The position numbers were made by a program, and so were the translations under genes. From Luteitalea sp. (GTDB lineage Bacteria > Acidobacteriota > Vicinamibacteria > Vicinamibacterales > Vicinamibacteraceae), in contig WHTT01000024.1 in assembly GCA_009377605.1 (NCBI GenBank), positions 1 to 64,000 on the forward strand: DNA of 64,000 nucleotides. Direction: 5' to 3'. Position 1 is the stretch's first letter. Every line of letters begins with the position of its first letter. The notes beneath the pieces are model-generated. The model ran no database searches. It was not told where the DNA came from and saw nothing but the letters and a program-made list of their open reading frames with translations. Below, piece by piece: positions 43,040 to 53,445 of this stretch.

Positions 43040-44871
43040 GCATTCGCGTATGCGTAGCCCGTATCCAAGGGGTTATTCGCGTTGGTGCCGAAGTTGAAAG
43101 CTCCAAAGGGAGATCCACCCTGCGTCCCCATCTCGCGAGAATTACGTTCAAACGAAACGCCAAATTTCAGATTGTGGGACCCGCGGACGATGGAGAAGCG
43201 ATCGCTAATGAGTATCGTTTGGAAGGACGACTCGAACGGATAACGGTCGAGATACTCGAGGGTTGCGGGCGTCCCTGGGACGCCTCCAAACTCTGCCCAC
43301 GGCAGCAGGTCGAGCGGTTTACCCTCTGGAAACAGGGAGCCTGCGGTGAAGCCTGCCGAATCCCTCTGATTACGAGCCAAGGCGTCGGCGGGGCTTGTTG
43401 TATCGAAGTTGCTCCGCGTCCATCCGACATGGAACTCGTTCAGCACTGTAGGCGACAAGACACGTGTATAGCGCACAGAAGATGTCTGGTCGAGGGAATC
43501 GCCGTTTGTCGGCAACTGTGGCCAGTTCGCACGGCCGGGGCCCGTGCTCGATCCCGTCGCGCCCGTGTAAGATACTGTCAAAAAGTTGTTGGAATTGAAG
43601 TTGTAGTCAATCTTCAGGGCGTCATAACGGCTCTTGTTGCTCGTGGGGAATTCGCTGACGAAGTGATAGTTGCCGCCCGAAATGTTATCGTCGAAGAAAT
43701 TCGGCTCCGGAAAGGCATTCAAGAGAGCCAAACCGCTCGAGTCCAGCTGGCTTCGAGGAATCCTGTTTCCCGCATACGGCTCTTGCGTCACCGGGTCTGT
43801 CACCGTGATGAGGTTCCCGTCGAGGTCGAACGATTGAGAGAAGTCTCCCTGCCGCTCGAGCACCGTCGGCACCTTGACTTGGTCGATGTCGACGCCTTCG
43901 CGAGGCCAATGTTCCTGACTGAAGAAGAAGAATAACTTGGATTTGTCCGTATTGAACTTTCCGGGAATGTAAATCGGGCCGCCCAAATTGTATGTCCACG
44001 TGTTGTACCTGTACCGCGGCTTGTCTCTTCCTTCCCGATTATCGAAGAAGTTCGTGGCATTGAACTGCTCATGGCGTGTGAAGTAGGAGCCAAGCCCGTG
44101 AAAATCCCTGGTCCCGGATTTGGTCACGACTTCCACGTTGGCTCCCGACAGGCGGCCATACTCTGCCTGATAGTTACTGGTTAAGATCTTGACTTCTTCG
44201 ATCGAATCCACACTGACGTTAGCGAAGTGCTCTGCCGGATAGTCAGTGCTGGTAATCGGTGTGCCGTCGATCGTGATGTTGTTGGTGGTATTGCGCATAC
44301 CAAGCGCATTGAAGCTCACTCTCGCTCCTGGCTGTGCCGGATTCGAGAAGTTCACGATGCCAGGCACCAGCTGCACGAGGGTCTTGAAGTCGCGCCCCAT
44401 GTTGCTGAGGTGGGCAATCTGAGAAGTGGAAATCGACAGGGAGCGTTCGCCGCTCTGAGTCTCCACGACTGCACTCTTGGCCGAGACGGACGCAACCTCT
44501 GAAAGTGCACCGACTTGCAGGACGATGAGTCCGACTGGATATCGTTGGCCAGTCTCCACAACCACGCTCTTTCTCTCGGCTGTCGCAAACCCGTCCTTGG
44601 CGACGGTGAGGAAATACTCTCCGGCTTCAAGCGCCGTATACACGAATGTGCCGTCCGAGCCGGTGACTGTCGTGCGTTGCCGGCCGGTCGCCACTTGTGT
44701 CAGCGTCACCGCGGCTTCGGGTATCGCAGCGCCGCTTGCATCCTGAACTGCGCCCGACATGGAGCTGGTGATGAACTGTGCAAACCCGACGCTCGCCAAT
44801 GGCGAGAGCAGTAAGAAGAGCGCGGCCAACGGCGAGACCGTGGACAAGAGAACCCGTAGAGGAGAGCTCAC
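43040..44871 (-). pseudogene. Oar-like TonB-dependent receptor, 3' truncated
   Basis: It has a GTG start with AGGAGG six bases upstream and a signal peptide ending GFAQ. A carboxypeptidase-regulatory-like domain follows (SGAVQDASGAAIPEAAVTLT), then a plug domain (FKTLVQLVPGIVNF, NTTNNITIDGTPITSTDYPA, IEEVKILTSNYQAEYGRLSG) and the first barrel strands to about residue 610 (PLDTGYAYAN). It then breaks into a DUF5597 fragment in another frame. Intact relatives in this window have 1081-1183 residues, so the second half of the barrel is lost and it cannot form a pore. Confidence 0.85.
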
Positions 44872-45134
44872 ACGACACCTCCTGCGTTGTGAGGAGCACT
44901 ACTGAGTTGGCTTGAAGAAGATCAAGAAGACCATCAGGGTCAACGCAAGAATAAATGCGCGTTGAGGGTCGGATAAGTCATGGGAATGACGCACAGTTTC
45001 AGTGACATCGGCGTCAGCGGTGGCCGCCCGTGCCGCGCCCGGAGAACGGAGCTGCAGCGCAGCTTACCGATGCGTTTCGGTTCGCACGCGCGCGGAGGTG
45101 AACCCGGCCAGGTGTTCGATGCTCTGTAGTGGAT

Positions 45135-45163
45135 GATCTATCATAGAGAGTTAGCGCTGTCAA
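45135..45163 (-). promoter_or_regulatory. Promoter of the truncated TonB receptor
   Basis: On the minus strand TTGACA (45158-45163), a 17-nt spacer and TAGATC (45135-45140) lie about 265 nt before the receptor start. The -35 is perfect, the -10 weaker. Confidence 0.45.
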
Positions 45164-45219
45164 CAGTCAAATGTTTGGGAGGGCCCACAAAAACTGGGGG
45201 GGCAAGGTCTTCCCGCACT

Positions 45220-45248
45220 TTGACAGACTCTCGGCGAAGTACTAGAAT
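45220..45248 (+). promoter_or_regulatory. Promoter of the TonB receptor-TPR-CRTAC1 operon
   Basis: TTGACA (45220-45225), an exact 17-nt spacer and TAGAAT (45243-45248) make one of the strongest sigma-70-like matches of the window. The leader to the ATG at 45363 is about 107 nt. Confidence 0.65.
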
Positions 45249-45362
45249 CCACTCTCAATTCTCAAACGCGTGAGGTGGATCCACACGCCAGACGAGGTCG
45301 TCGGGCGAGGCGGACGGGACGCGCCTTCGCGATCGCCACCGGTAGCCGAGGGGGAGGTTCCG

Positions 45363-48300
45363 ATGCAGGGATGCGGTCGTCTTCTAGCGTTGCTGGTCGC
45401 GTTCGTGGCGCTGGCTGCCACGGTGTGGGGCCAGAGCTTCAACGGCGCGATCACCGGTGTCGTCACCGACACGAGCGGCGCCGTCGTGCCAGACGTGGCG
45501 CTCACGCTCCGGAACCTCGCCACCGACCAGGTCGTCGGCGCGACCGTCTCCGACCCTGACGGGGCGTACGCCTTTCGCAACCTGACGCCCGCCAGCTACG
45601 AGCTGCAGGCCATCAAGCCCGGCTTCCAGGAGGTGGTGGTGCCGGGCATCGAGGTCACGCTGAGCTCCCTGCAGCGCATGGACATCGAGCTCCAGGCGAG
45701 CGGGCAACAGGAGCGCGTGGAGGTGACCGCGTCCCCCTCGGTGCTGAGCTACAACAGCGGCACACAAGCGCACGGCATCACGCCAGAGACCCTCCAGCAG
45801 CTTCCGCTGCTCTTTGGCTCCGGTCCGCGCTCGGCGGCGACCTTCGCCACCTTGATGCCGGGCGTGTCGACAGGAGGACGCGCGAACGCCTTCGACGCGA
45901 GGATCAACGGCGGCCTGCAGTCGGGCGACGAGGCGACCCTGGACGGCGTCAGCATGCAGCAGGGCTTCATGAGCCAGGGCGGGATGGTCTCCATCTTTCA
46001 GGACTTCCCGATGTCGCCGGACATGGTGAGCGAGGTGAAGGTGCTCACCTCCAACTACGCGCCCGAATACGGCAACTCCACCTCTGGACAGATCATGGCG
46101 GTCACCAAGTCGGGCGGCAGCGATTTCCATGGCGCGCTGTTCGAGTACCACCGGAACGATGCGTTGAACGCGACGCAGTGGGGGGCTGATCACAAGGCGC
46201 CGCTCGAGCGCCACAACTTTGGCGCGAACATCGGCGGACCGGCAAAGGTGCCCGGGCTCTGGGGGGACCGCTGGCAGACCTACTTCTACTTTGACGCCGA
46301 AGGGTACCGACAGAAAGGTGGAACGAATCTTCCCACCATCTCCATCCCCTCAATGGCGCAGCGCAATGGCGACTTCAGGGACTGGCGCGACTCGAGCGGC
46401 CGGCTGATTCCCATTTTCGACCCTGCCACGTTGCGGCCCGACGGTCAGGGCGGCTTCACCAAGGACCAGTTCATGGGCTGCGACGGGCGGACGCCAAACG
46501 TGATCTGCCCCGATCGCATCAATCCCATTGTCCGGTCGTGGCTGGACGCGCTGCCGACCCCCACCAACGGCCAGGCGCTGAACAACTACCAGCCGCCGGC
46601 GCCGATTCCGGACACGATTCTCGGCGATTCGAACTACTACCTCGGACGCGTCGACGTGCAGGTCGGCGCGAACAACCACTTCTTCGCGAGCTTCTGGCAT
46701 CAGCGCGCACCCGCCAAGTTTCTGTCGTTGCTGCCGCAATCTGTCGCCAACGAGACGTATTCCGATCCCCAGAACTCGTGGGTGAACCGGTTCAACTATG
46801 ACCGTATCTTCACGTCCAGCGTGCTCAATCACTTGTCGATGGGGTACCTGAACCGAAACGAGGGCTACGGCTGCGTCAACCAGGGCTTCGTCGGCGACTT
46901 TCCGCAGATTGAAGGCGTGGCAGGCTACAACGTGCCCCCGCAGATCGAATTCTCCGACGACTACGAGCAGCTTGGCTGCAACGCCGGTGTCAACGTGGGC
47001 AATGTGACGACGCGCCCGACGTTCATCATCAACGACATCGTCACATGGATGAAGGGCAGCCACACCGTGAAGATCGGGATGGAGTACCGCAGCATCATGG
47101 GAAACATCCACACCAACAGCAACCTGGCGGGCGCGTTCTCCTTTGGTCGCGGCTCGACGGGCCTCCTCGGCGTCAACAGCGGCAGCCCCATCGCCAGCTT
47201 CCTCCTGGGCGCGGTGGACAGCGGCGACGTGACCTATTACGACGTCAGCACGACCTACGCGCGGCAGTCGGCGTGGGTCTTCCATGCTGGCGACACCTGG
47301 CGGATTGGCAACAAGCTGACGCTCGACTACGGGTTGCGGTGGGACTACTTCTCGCCCTCTCGCGAGAAGTATGACCGCTTCTCCTTCTTCGACCCGGAGG
47401 GGGCCAATCCCGGCGCCGGCGGGCGGCCAGGGCGCCTGGCGTTCGCCGGCGACGGCTACGGCGCGGCAAGCTATGGCGCGCCCTACCCGGAGGAGCCGTG
47501 GTACGGGGGCTTGGCACCGCGGCTGGGCGCTGTCTATGCCCTCAACGAGAAGACGAACGTCCGCGCGGGATGGGGCGTGTTCTTCACGCAGGCCTTCTAC
47601 CCCGGATGGGGCGGCGGCATGTCACAAGACGGCTTCTCGAACAACGTCACGTTCAACACCTCGCTGGGCGGCATCCGGCCGGCCTTCTTCCTAGACGAGG
47701 GGTTCCCGCAGAACTTCCAGGCGCCGCCGATCATCGAGGCCGATTACCGCAACGGCCAGGACATCCTGTATCGACCGATCGATGCCAACGAGCGTCCCTA
47801 CGCGCACCAGTGGAACCTCACGGTCGACCGCGAGCTTCGCGACGACCTCGCCCTGACTGTCGCCTACGTGGGCACGCTCGGTCGGCGGCTTCCCTCGAGC
47901 ATCGAGCCGTTGAACGCGCTCGACCCGGCGCTGCTCTCGATGGGCTCGGCGCTCTACGACGAGTTCGAGCCGGGCATGACGAGCCTCCATGGCGTGCAGG
48001 TGCCCTACGCAGGGTGGGCGGAGCAGATGGTCGGCTGCGCGCCATCGGTGGCACAGGCGCTGCTGCCGTATCCGCAGTACTGCAGCAACCTGCAAGGCCT
48101 CAACGAGAACTACGGCGAGTCCAGGTACCACTCGCTGCAGATGAAGCTCGAGAAGCGGTTCTCGGGGGGCACCTACGGACTCGTCTCTTACACATTGTCC
48201 AAGACCGTCTCGAGTGGGTCTGACAACGTCCAGCGGGGAAACGCGGCGACAGCAAACGACGCACAGGGTGTCATCTCGCCGTTCGAAAGAGAGCGCAACG

Positions 48301-48914
48301 AAGCGATCACCGTGGACGATACGCCGCACGTCCTGTCGGCCGCGTTTGTCTATGAGCTGCCGCTCGGACGGGGTAGGCGGTACCTGAACGATAGTCGCCT
48401 GGCCGATGCGCTGCTCGGCGGATGGCAGGTCAGCACCATCTTCCGCTATTCCTCCGCGCTGCCGTTCTTCTTCCGCTCCGGCTTCTGCAACGTTCCCGAT
48501 CAGTTCCAGGCCGCATGCATCCCGGCGATCCAGGACGCCTCTGCAGTCTTTGGCCAGGATCCGGGAAGCTTCGATCCGGGGGAAGGGCCGCTCTTCAATC
48601 GCGATGCGTTCGAATCAGAGGACGCGTTCAACTTCTATTACGGGCAGGGCAACCGCATTGAAGAAGAGATTCGGGGATTTTCCTATCGCAACCAGGACCT
48701 TTCCTTGATCAAGAACACGAGGTTGCCGGGCAACACGAACCTCCAGATACGCATAGAAGTGTTCAATCTCTGGAACTGGCACATGTTTACCGACTCGGGC
48801 GCGTACGGCAGCTCCGCCTTCAACACGGATCTCGCGAGCCCGGACTTCGGTGTGTGGAACGGGGCGGTATCGGACCCGCGGAACATCCAGGTGGCGGCGC
48901 GCTTCGAGTTTTGA
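45363..48914 (+). CDS. Oar-like TonB-dependent receptor
   Basis: The protein has 1183 residues. It has a signal peptide (LLALLVAFVALAATVWGQ), an N-terminal Ig-like carboxypeptidase-regulatory domain (GAITGVVTDTSGAVVPDVAL), a plug (PLLFGSGPRSAATFATLMPG, SEVKVLTSNYAPEYGNSTSG) and a long barrel ending in the outer-membrane type terminal Phe (IQVAARFEF). Such receptors import large substrates or act in surface functions in Acidobacteria. The stop overlaps the next start as TGATG. It heads an operon with two TPR proteins and a CRTAC1 protein. Confidence 0.93.
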   Translation: MQGCGRLLALLVAFVALAATVWGQSFNGAITGVVTDTSGAVVPDVALTLRNLATDQVVGATVSDPDGAYAFRNLTPASYELQAIKPGFQEVVVPGIEVTLSSLQRMDIELQASGQQERVEVTASPSVLSYNSGTQAHGITPETLQQLPLLFGSGPRSAATFATLMPGVSTGGRANAFDARINGGLQSGDEATLDGVSMQQGFMSQGGMVSIFQDFPMSPDMVSEVKVLTSNYAPEYGNSTSGQIMAVTKSGGSDFHGALFEYHRNDALNATQWGADHKAPLERHNFGANIGGPAKVPGLWGDRWQTYFYFDAEGYRQKGGTNLPTISIPSMAQRNGDFRDWRDSSGRLIPIFDPATLRPDGQGGFTKDQFMGCDGRTPNVICPDRINPIVRSWLDALPTPTNGQALNNYQPPAPIPDTILGDSNYYLGRVDVQVGANNHFFASFWHQRAPAKFLSLLPQSVANETYSDPQNSWVNRFNYDRIFTSSVLNHLSMGYLNRNEGYGCVNQGFVGDFPQIEGVAGYNVPPQIEFSDDYEQLGCNAGVNVGNVTTRPTFIINDIVTWMKGSHTVKIGMEYRSIMGNIHTNSNLAGAFSFGRGSTGLLGVNSGSPIASFLLGAVDSGDVTYYDVSTTYARQSAWVFHAGDTWRIGNKLTLDYGLRWDYFSPSREKYDRFSFFDPEGANPGAGGRPGRLAFAGDGYGAASYGAPYPEEPWYGGLAPRLGAVYALNEKTNVRAGWGVFFTQAFYPGWGGGMSQDGFSNNVTFNTSLGGIRPAFFLDEGFPQNFQAPPIIEADYRNGQDILYRPIDANERPYAHQWNLTVDRELRDDLALTVAYVGTLGRRLPSSIEPLNALDPALLSMGSALYDEFEPGMTSLHGVQVPYAGWAEQMVGCAPSVAQALLPYPQYCSNLQGLNENYGESRYHSLQMKLEKRFSGGTYGLVSYTLSKTVSSGSDNVQRGNAATANDAQGVISPFERERNEAITVDDTPHVLSAAFVYELPLGRGRRYLNDSRLADALLGGWQVSTIFRYSSALPFFFRSGFCNVPDQFQAACIPAIQDASAVFGQDPGSFDPGEGPLFNRDAFESEDAFNFYYGQGNRIEEEIRGFSYRNQDLSLIKNTRLPGNTNLQIRIEVFNLWNWHMFTDSGAYGSSAFNTDLASPDFGVWNGAVSDPRNIQVAARFEF

Positions 48915-49921
48915 TGTGCCTCACGTCACACGCCGGAACAGACGCCCTGCTGAAGATGCGCACGTGGATCGTGCTCGCGGCGCTGCTCTTCCTGGCAACG
49001 CCGCGCGCCCAGACGCAACCGCAATCACCGGCTCTGCTGGACGTTGAGCGGTTCGGCGCCCGATCTACGCTGCGCGTGCCAGACATCCCCCGCAAGGAGG
49101 ACGTCAACCGTGCCATCCACGCGCGCGACTGGGCGCGTGTCGAGCGTCTGCTGGTGGAGGAGATCGACCGTCGTCCGAACGCTCCAGAAGTCCTCAAGCT
49201 TCTCGCGCGCGTGTTCTTGATCGACCAGAAGCCGCTCAACGCCGCGATTGCCATCAAGAAAGCCGAGGCGCTCGCGCCCCTCGATGAGGAAACGCGGTAC
49301 ACCCTCGTGCTGGCCTACGTGGCGATTGAGCGGCACGATTGGGCGCGCGCCGAGCTCAATCGCCTGGTCGCCTCGGACTCCGATGACCCCAGGTATCAGT
49401 ACTGGCTCGCACGACTCGATTACGACGGCGGCTTGTACGCCTCGGCCATCGAGCGGCTGGAGGGCGTCATCGCTCGGGATCCCGATTTCATCCGTGCGCA
49501 CGACAACCTGGGTCTCTGCTACGAGGCGCAGAATCGGCCGGACAAGGCGATTGTGCACTACCACAAGGCCATCGACCTGAACCGCCGGGCGGCGACGAAA
49601 TCAGTCTGGCCGCCACTGAATCTGGCCGTGTTGCTGCGCAGTCGCGGCGAGCTCGGCGAGGCCGAAGCGCTGCTGCGAGAGGCGGTTCGATACGACCAGG
49701 CCTCGCCGCGCGCACACTACGAGCTGGGACGCGTATTGGAAGAGTTGGAGCGCGCGGACGCCGTGGAGGCGTTGCAGCGTGCCGTGTCGCTCGACGCGTC
49801 GTATCCTGATCCGCACTACGCTCTGGCGCGAATCTATCGCGTGCAAGGGCGCGCGGAGGAGGCGCGTCAGGCGCTTGCGACCTTCAAGCGGCTCGACGCC
49901 CAGCAGGAGGCGAGACCGTGA
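48914..49921 (+). CDS. Exported TPR-repeat protein
   Basis: The TGATG overlap at 48912-48916 favours the ATG at 48914. An ATG at 48956 (MRTWIVLAALLFLATPRAQ) gives a cleaner signal peptide and may be the true start. The mature part has about seven TPR pairs (PDFIRAHDNLGLCYEAQNRP, VWPPLNLAVLLRSRGELGEA, PRAHYELGRVLEELERADAV). It is periplasmic or lipid-free secreted. Its stop overlaps the start of the next TPR gene (GTGA). It presumably scaffolds the receptor or the CRTAC1 protein. Confidence 0.88.
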   Translation: MCLTSHAGTDALLKMRTWIVLAALLFLATPRAQTQPQSPALLDVERFGARSTLRVPDIPRKEDVNRAIHARDWARVERLLVEEIDRRPNAPEVLKLLARVFLIDQKPLNAAIAIKKAEALAPLDEETRYTLVLAYVAIERHDWARAELNRLVASDSDDPRYQYWLARLDYDGGLYASAIERLEGVIARDPDFIRAHDNLGLCYEAQNRPDKAIVHYHKAIDLNRRAATKSVWPPLNLAVLLRSRGELGEAEALLREAVRYDQASPRAHYELGRVLEELERADAVEALQRAVSLDASYPDPHYALARIYRVQGRAEEARQALATFKRLDAQQEARP

Positions 49922-51507
49922 CGGTACGCAGGCTCGTCGTGCTCCTATCGCTGCTGGTCGCGGCGGCCTCGGGAGCGGAGGCTCGGCAAGCGACACCGGC
50001 GGCCGCTCCGGCTGCGGCGGCGCCGCCGGCGACGTTGCAGCGGATTGCAGATCTTGTGGGCGGCGACGATCTCGCGGGCGCCAAGGCGGCGGTCGACGCC
50101 GCCCTCGCGTCCTATCCCTCGGACGCCGCGCTTCGCAACCTCGCCGGCGTGGTTAGCGCACGCCAGGACGCCTATGTCGCTGCCGAGTCGCACTTCAAGA
50201 CGGCTATCCGCCTCGCGCCGCACGCGGCAGCCGCGTATGAGAACCTTGGCCGCTTGTATCAGGAGCGGTCGGGCGTAGACGATGCCGCACGGGCAAAGGC
50301 GATCACGACCTATCGGCAGCTTCTTCGCGTCGATCCAACCAACCTCGAGGGGCTCTATCAGGCGGCATTCCTGCTCGCCCTCGAAGGCCAGTTCGCAGAA
50401 TCACGCGAGCTCATCGGCCGGCTGCCCGACGATGTGCGGGAGCGACCGCAAGCGCTGGTGGTGCTGGCGGCCGATCTGGCAGGACTCTCGGACGGTGCGG
50501 CCGCAGCCAAGGTGGTCTCCAGACTGGCCGCGCATCGGGATCTGTCCGCAGAGGATGTCACGAGCGTGCTACCGGCGCTCGATCGCGCGTCCGACGACCG
50601 GGCCGCGCAAGCGTTGTTCGAGGCACTCGATGGTCGTGGTCTGGCGACGCCTCAGCTGTTACATCGACTGGGTCGGATCCACGCGGGACACGGCCGGTTT
50701 GCCGAAGCCAACGCGGTGCTCGACCGTGCCGCGGGCGGGGCGCCGTCGGTGCCGATCCTGCTGGACCTGGCGCGCGTGAACGACAAGCTGGGCGAGAGCC
50801 AGCGAGCCCTTGGGTACGTCGCGCACGCGCGGGCGCTGGATCCGGACAACGCCACCACGCACTTCCTCTTCGGCGTCATCTGCGTGAAGCTCAATCTCGG
50901 CGCGGAGGCCTACGACGCGCTCACGAAGGCCGTCGCGCTCGAGCCCGATAACGCCCTCGCGAACTACGCCCTTGGCGCGGTCGCGATCCATCGTCACGAC
51001 CCGTCCGAGGCGATCACGCATTTCGAGACGTACGTCCGGCTCGTACCGGATGATCCGCGTGGCAAGTTTGCGCTCGGTGCCGCGCGCTTCTACAGCAATA
51101 TGTTCGATGAAGCACGGCAGGATCTCGTGCAGGCGACGCAAGCCCCCGAGACCGCCGCGGGTGCACATTATCTGCTGGCGCGAATTGCGCGTCAGACCAA
51201 CAATCTGGACAGGGCCAGGCGGGAGCTGGACGAGGCGCTCCGGGCAAACCCGGACTACGCAGATGCCTGGGCCGAGCTCGGGCTCGTGCGCCTTCGGATG
51301 CGGCGCTACGCGGAAGCAGAGCAATCGCTCGAGAGAGCGCTCGCGATCGATGCGGAGAACCATGCGGCTACACTGCACCTGGCGGCGCTCTACGCCCGCA
51401 CGAAGGATCCGCGGCAGGAAGAACTGAAGCGGCGCCTGAAGGTTCTGCAGGAGAAGCGCGCCGACGCGGCCCAGGATTTCCTGAGGATCATCGAGGTGGT
51501 GCCGTAG
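49918..51507 (+). CDS. Exported TPR-repeat protein, larger
   Basis: The protein has 529 residues with a GTG start. The signal peptide (LVVLLSLLVAAASGAEARQ) is followed by an Ala/Pro linker and about ten TPR units spread over the whole length (RNLAGVVSARQDAYVAAESH, AHYLLARIARQTNNLDRARR, AWAELGLVRLRMRRYAEAEQ). It is translationally coupled to the previous TPR gene and followed after 59 nt by the CRTAC1 gene. This layout recurs in Acidobacteria, but the purpose is not established. Confidence 0.9.
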   Translation: MTVRRLVVLLSLLVAAASGAEARQATPAAAPAAAAPPATLQRIADLVGGDDLAGAKAAVDAALASYPSDAALRNLAGVVSARQDAYVAAESHFKTAIRLAPHAAAAYENLGRLYQERSGVDDAARAKAITTYRQLLRVDPTNLEGLYQAAFLLALEGQFAESRELIGRLPDDVRERPQALVVLAADLAGLSDGAAAAKVVSRLAAHRDLSAEDVTSVLPALDRASDDRAAQALFEALDGRGLATPQLLHRLGRIHAGHGRFAEANAVLDRAAGGAPSVPILLDLARVNDKLGESQRALGYVAHARALDPDNATTHFLFGVICVKLNLGAEAYDALTKAVALEPDNALANYALGAVAIHRHDPSEAITHFETYVRLVPDDPRGKFALGAARFYSNMFDEARQDLVQATQAPETAAGAHYLLARIARQTNNLDRARRELDEALRANPDYADAWAELGLVRLRMRRYAEAEQSLERALAIDAENHAATLHLAALYARTKDPRQEELKRRLKVLQEKRADAAQDFLRIIEVVP

Positions 51508-51566
51508 CGAGGGCTTCAGGCCCTTGGGCGCGCAGACGTCGAAACTCCAGGCTTCAGCGTACGCCT

Positions 51567-53408
51567 ATGTGTCGGTTGCCAACGGCTCTCGCGATTCTTC
51601 TCGCACTGGCAGGTCTGGCGGCTCAAGATGTGCCGCCGACCAAGGGCGCTCCTCCTGCGTCTGCGCACGCCGCGCCAGACGTGCGCTATGTCGACGTCAC
51701 GGATGACGCCGGGCTCTCTGGGTTTCGTCACGTGTCGGGTGGCGCAGAGAAGGACTACATCATCGAGACCACGGGCTCGGGCGTGGCGATGGTCGACTTC
51801 GATCGTGACGGCTTCCTGGATCTCTACTTCGTCAACGGCTCGTCGCTCGACCGGATGCGTCAGGGTGTGAGTGCGCCGAAGGCCGCGCTCTTCCGCAACA
51901 CCGGTGACGGCACGTTCCGCGACGTGACGGACGAGGCCGGTGTGGCCAACGAGCGTTGGGGACAAGGGGTCTGCGCGGGAGATTTCGACAACGACGGTGC
52001 TCTGGACTTCTATGTCACGAACGTCGGGCAGAATCGCTTGTACCGCGGCACTAGCGGGACGGCCTTCGTTGACGAGGCGGTGGACGCGAAGGTCGGCGTG
52101 GACGGCTGGTCGACGGGATGCGCCTTCGGTGACTACAACGGCGATGGGTGGCTCGACCTGTATGTTGCCGGTTACGTGGACCTGGACATCGCGGCGCTTC
52201 CCCCTGTGCCGGAGCGCAGCACGGCAGGGGACGCGGGGAAGGCGCCCACGGCAGCTACGCCTGCGACCTCCCAGGGCCGCGGAGTCGGCATGGGCGCCTC
52301 GTACTCGGCGGACGCTGCCGTCTGCACTTACCGAGGGGTGCCGGTCATGTGCGGCCCCCGCGGGCTGAAGGGTGCGCGTGATTATCTCTTCCGCAACAAC
52401 GGCGACGGCACGTTCACCGATGTCACGCGTGAGGCGGGTGTGTGGGCCGAGCCCGCACGCTACGGACTGGGGGTCGCCTGGTTCGACATGGACAATGACG
52501 GGCAGCTCGATGTGCTGGTCGCCAACGACTCTGGTCCGAACCATCTCTTTCGCAATCTTGGCACGGGGCGCTTCGAGGATGTGAGCTACGTGTCCGGTGC
52601 GGCGCTCGACGGCGACGGCCGGTCGCAGGCGCACATGGGCGTTGCCATCGGCGACTTCGACAACGATGGTCACGACGACATTCACATCACGAACTTCGCG
52701 GACGACTTCAACGCGCTCTACCGCAATCATGGCGACGGAAGCTTCACGGAGGTGAGCGCCAGGTTCGGCGTCGCGGCGGCGTCGATTCCCTTCCTCGGCT
52801 GGGGCACCCACTTTGTCGACTACGACAACGACGGCTGGCGCGATCTCCTGGCGGTGAACGGACACGTGTATCCGGCGGCGGACGCCCTGGAGTGGAACAA
52901 CTCGTATGCGCAGCGCGCCTTGCTCTATCGCAACCTCGATGGTAAGAAGCTCGAGGAGATCGGATCGGCTGCCGGGCCGGCGCTCCTCGAACCGCGGGCA
53001 GCTCGCGGGTCCGCCGTTGGCGACTTCGACAACGACGGCGGAGTCGATGTTGCCGTCAACACGCTCGACGGCCCGCCGCTCGTCGCGCGGAACGCGGGCG
53101 ATGGTCGCGGTCACTGGCTCACGGTGGAGCTCCGCGGCGACCCAGAGCAGCAGTGTCCGAGGGACGCCATCGGCTCGGTGGTGTTCGTGACCGCCGGCAA
53201 ACGCCGGCTCCGTGGCGAGGTCGCGAGTGGGCGCAGCTACCTGTCACAGTCGGACCTGCGGGTGCACTTCGGTCTCGGCGCGGCCACCACGATCTCGCGC
53301 ATCGAGGTCCGCTGGGCGAACGGTCCTGCCGAGACGTACCCAGGACCAAGCGTCGATAGCCTGGTCGTGGTCGATCAGGCGCGTGGTGTGCTCTCCGGCA
53401 ATCGGTGA
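51567..53408 (+). CDS. CRTAC1-like FG-GAP protein with ASPIC/UnbV domain
   Basis: The protein has 613 residues. It has a signal peptide (LPTALAILLALAGLAAQ), a phrase typical of the family start (YVDVTDDAGLSGFRHVSGGA), calcium-binding propeller loops (VDFDRDGFLDLYFVNG, GDFDNDGALDFYVTNVG, GDYNGDGWLDLYVAGYVD, GDFDNDGHDDIHITNFAD) and a C-terminal ASPIC/UnbV domain (LRGEVASGRSYLSQSDLRVH, then FGLGAATTISRIEVRW). It is a surface or periplasmic propeller, last in the receptor operon. The biological role is not known. Confidence 0.92.
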   Translation: MCRLPTALAILLALAGLAAQDVPPTKGAPPASAHAAPDVRYVDVTDDAGLSGFRHVSGGAEKDYIIETTGSGVAMVDFDRDGFLDLYFVNGSSLDRMRQGVSAPKAALFRNTGDGTFRDVTDEAGVANERWGQGVCAGDFDNDGALDFYVTNVGQNRLYRGTSGTAFVDEAVDAKVGVDGWSTGCAFGDYNGDGWLDLYVAGYVDLDIAALPPVPERSTAGDAGKAPTAATPATSQGRGVGMGASYSADAAVCTYRGVPVMCGPRGLKGARDYLFRNNGDGTFTDVTREAGVWAEPARYGLGVAWFDMDNDGQLDVLVANDSGPNHLFRNLGTGRFEDVSYVSGAALDGDGRSQAHMGVAIGDFDNDGHDDIHITNFADDFNALYRNHGDGSFTEVSARFGVAAASIPFLGWGTHFVDYDNDGWRDLLAVNGHVYPAADALEWNNSYAQRALLYRNLDGKKLEEIGSAAGPALLEPRAARGSAVGDFDNDGGVDVAVNTLDGPPLVARNAGDGRGHWLTVELRGDPEQQCPRDAIGSVVFVTAGKRRLRGEVASGRSYLSQSDLRVHFGLGAATTISRIEVRWANGPAETYPGPSVDSLVVVDQARGVLSGNR

Positions 53409-53445
53409 GCGGGTTATGACGTGGTGTAACCGGAAAGGTGACCGT

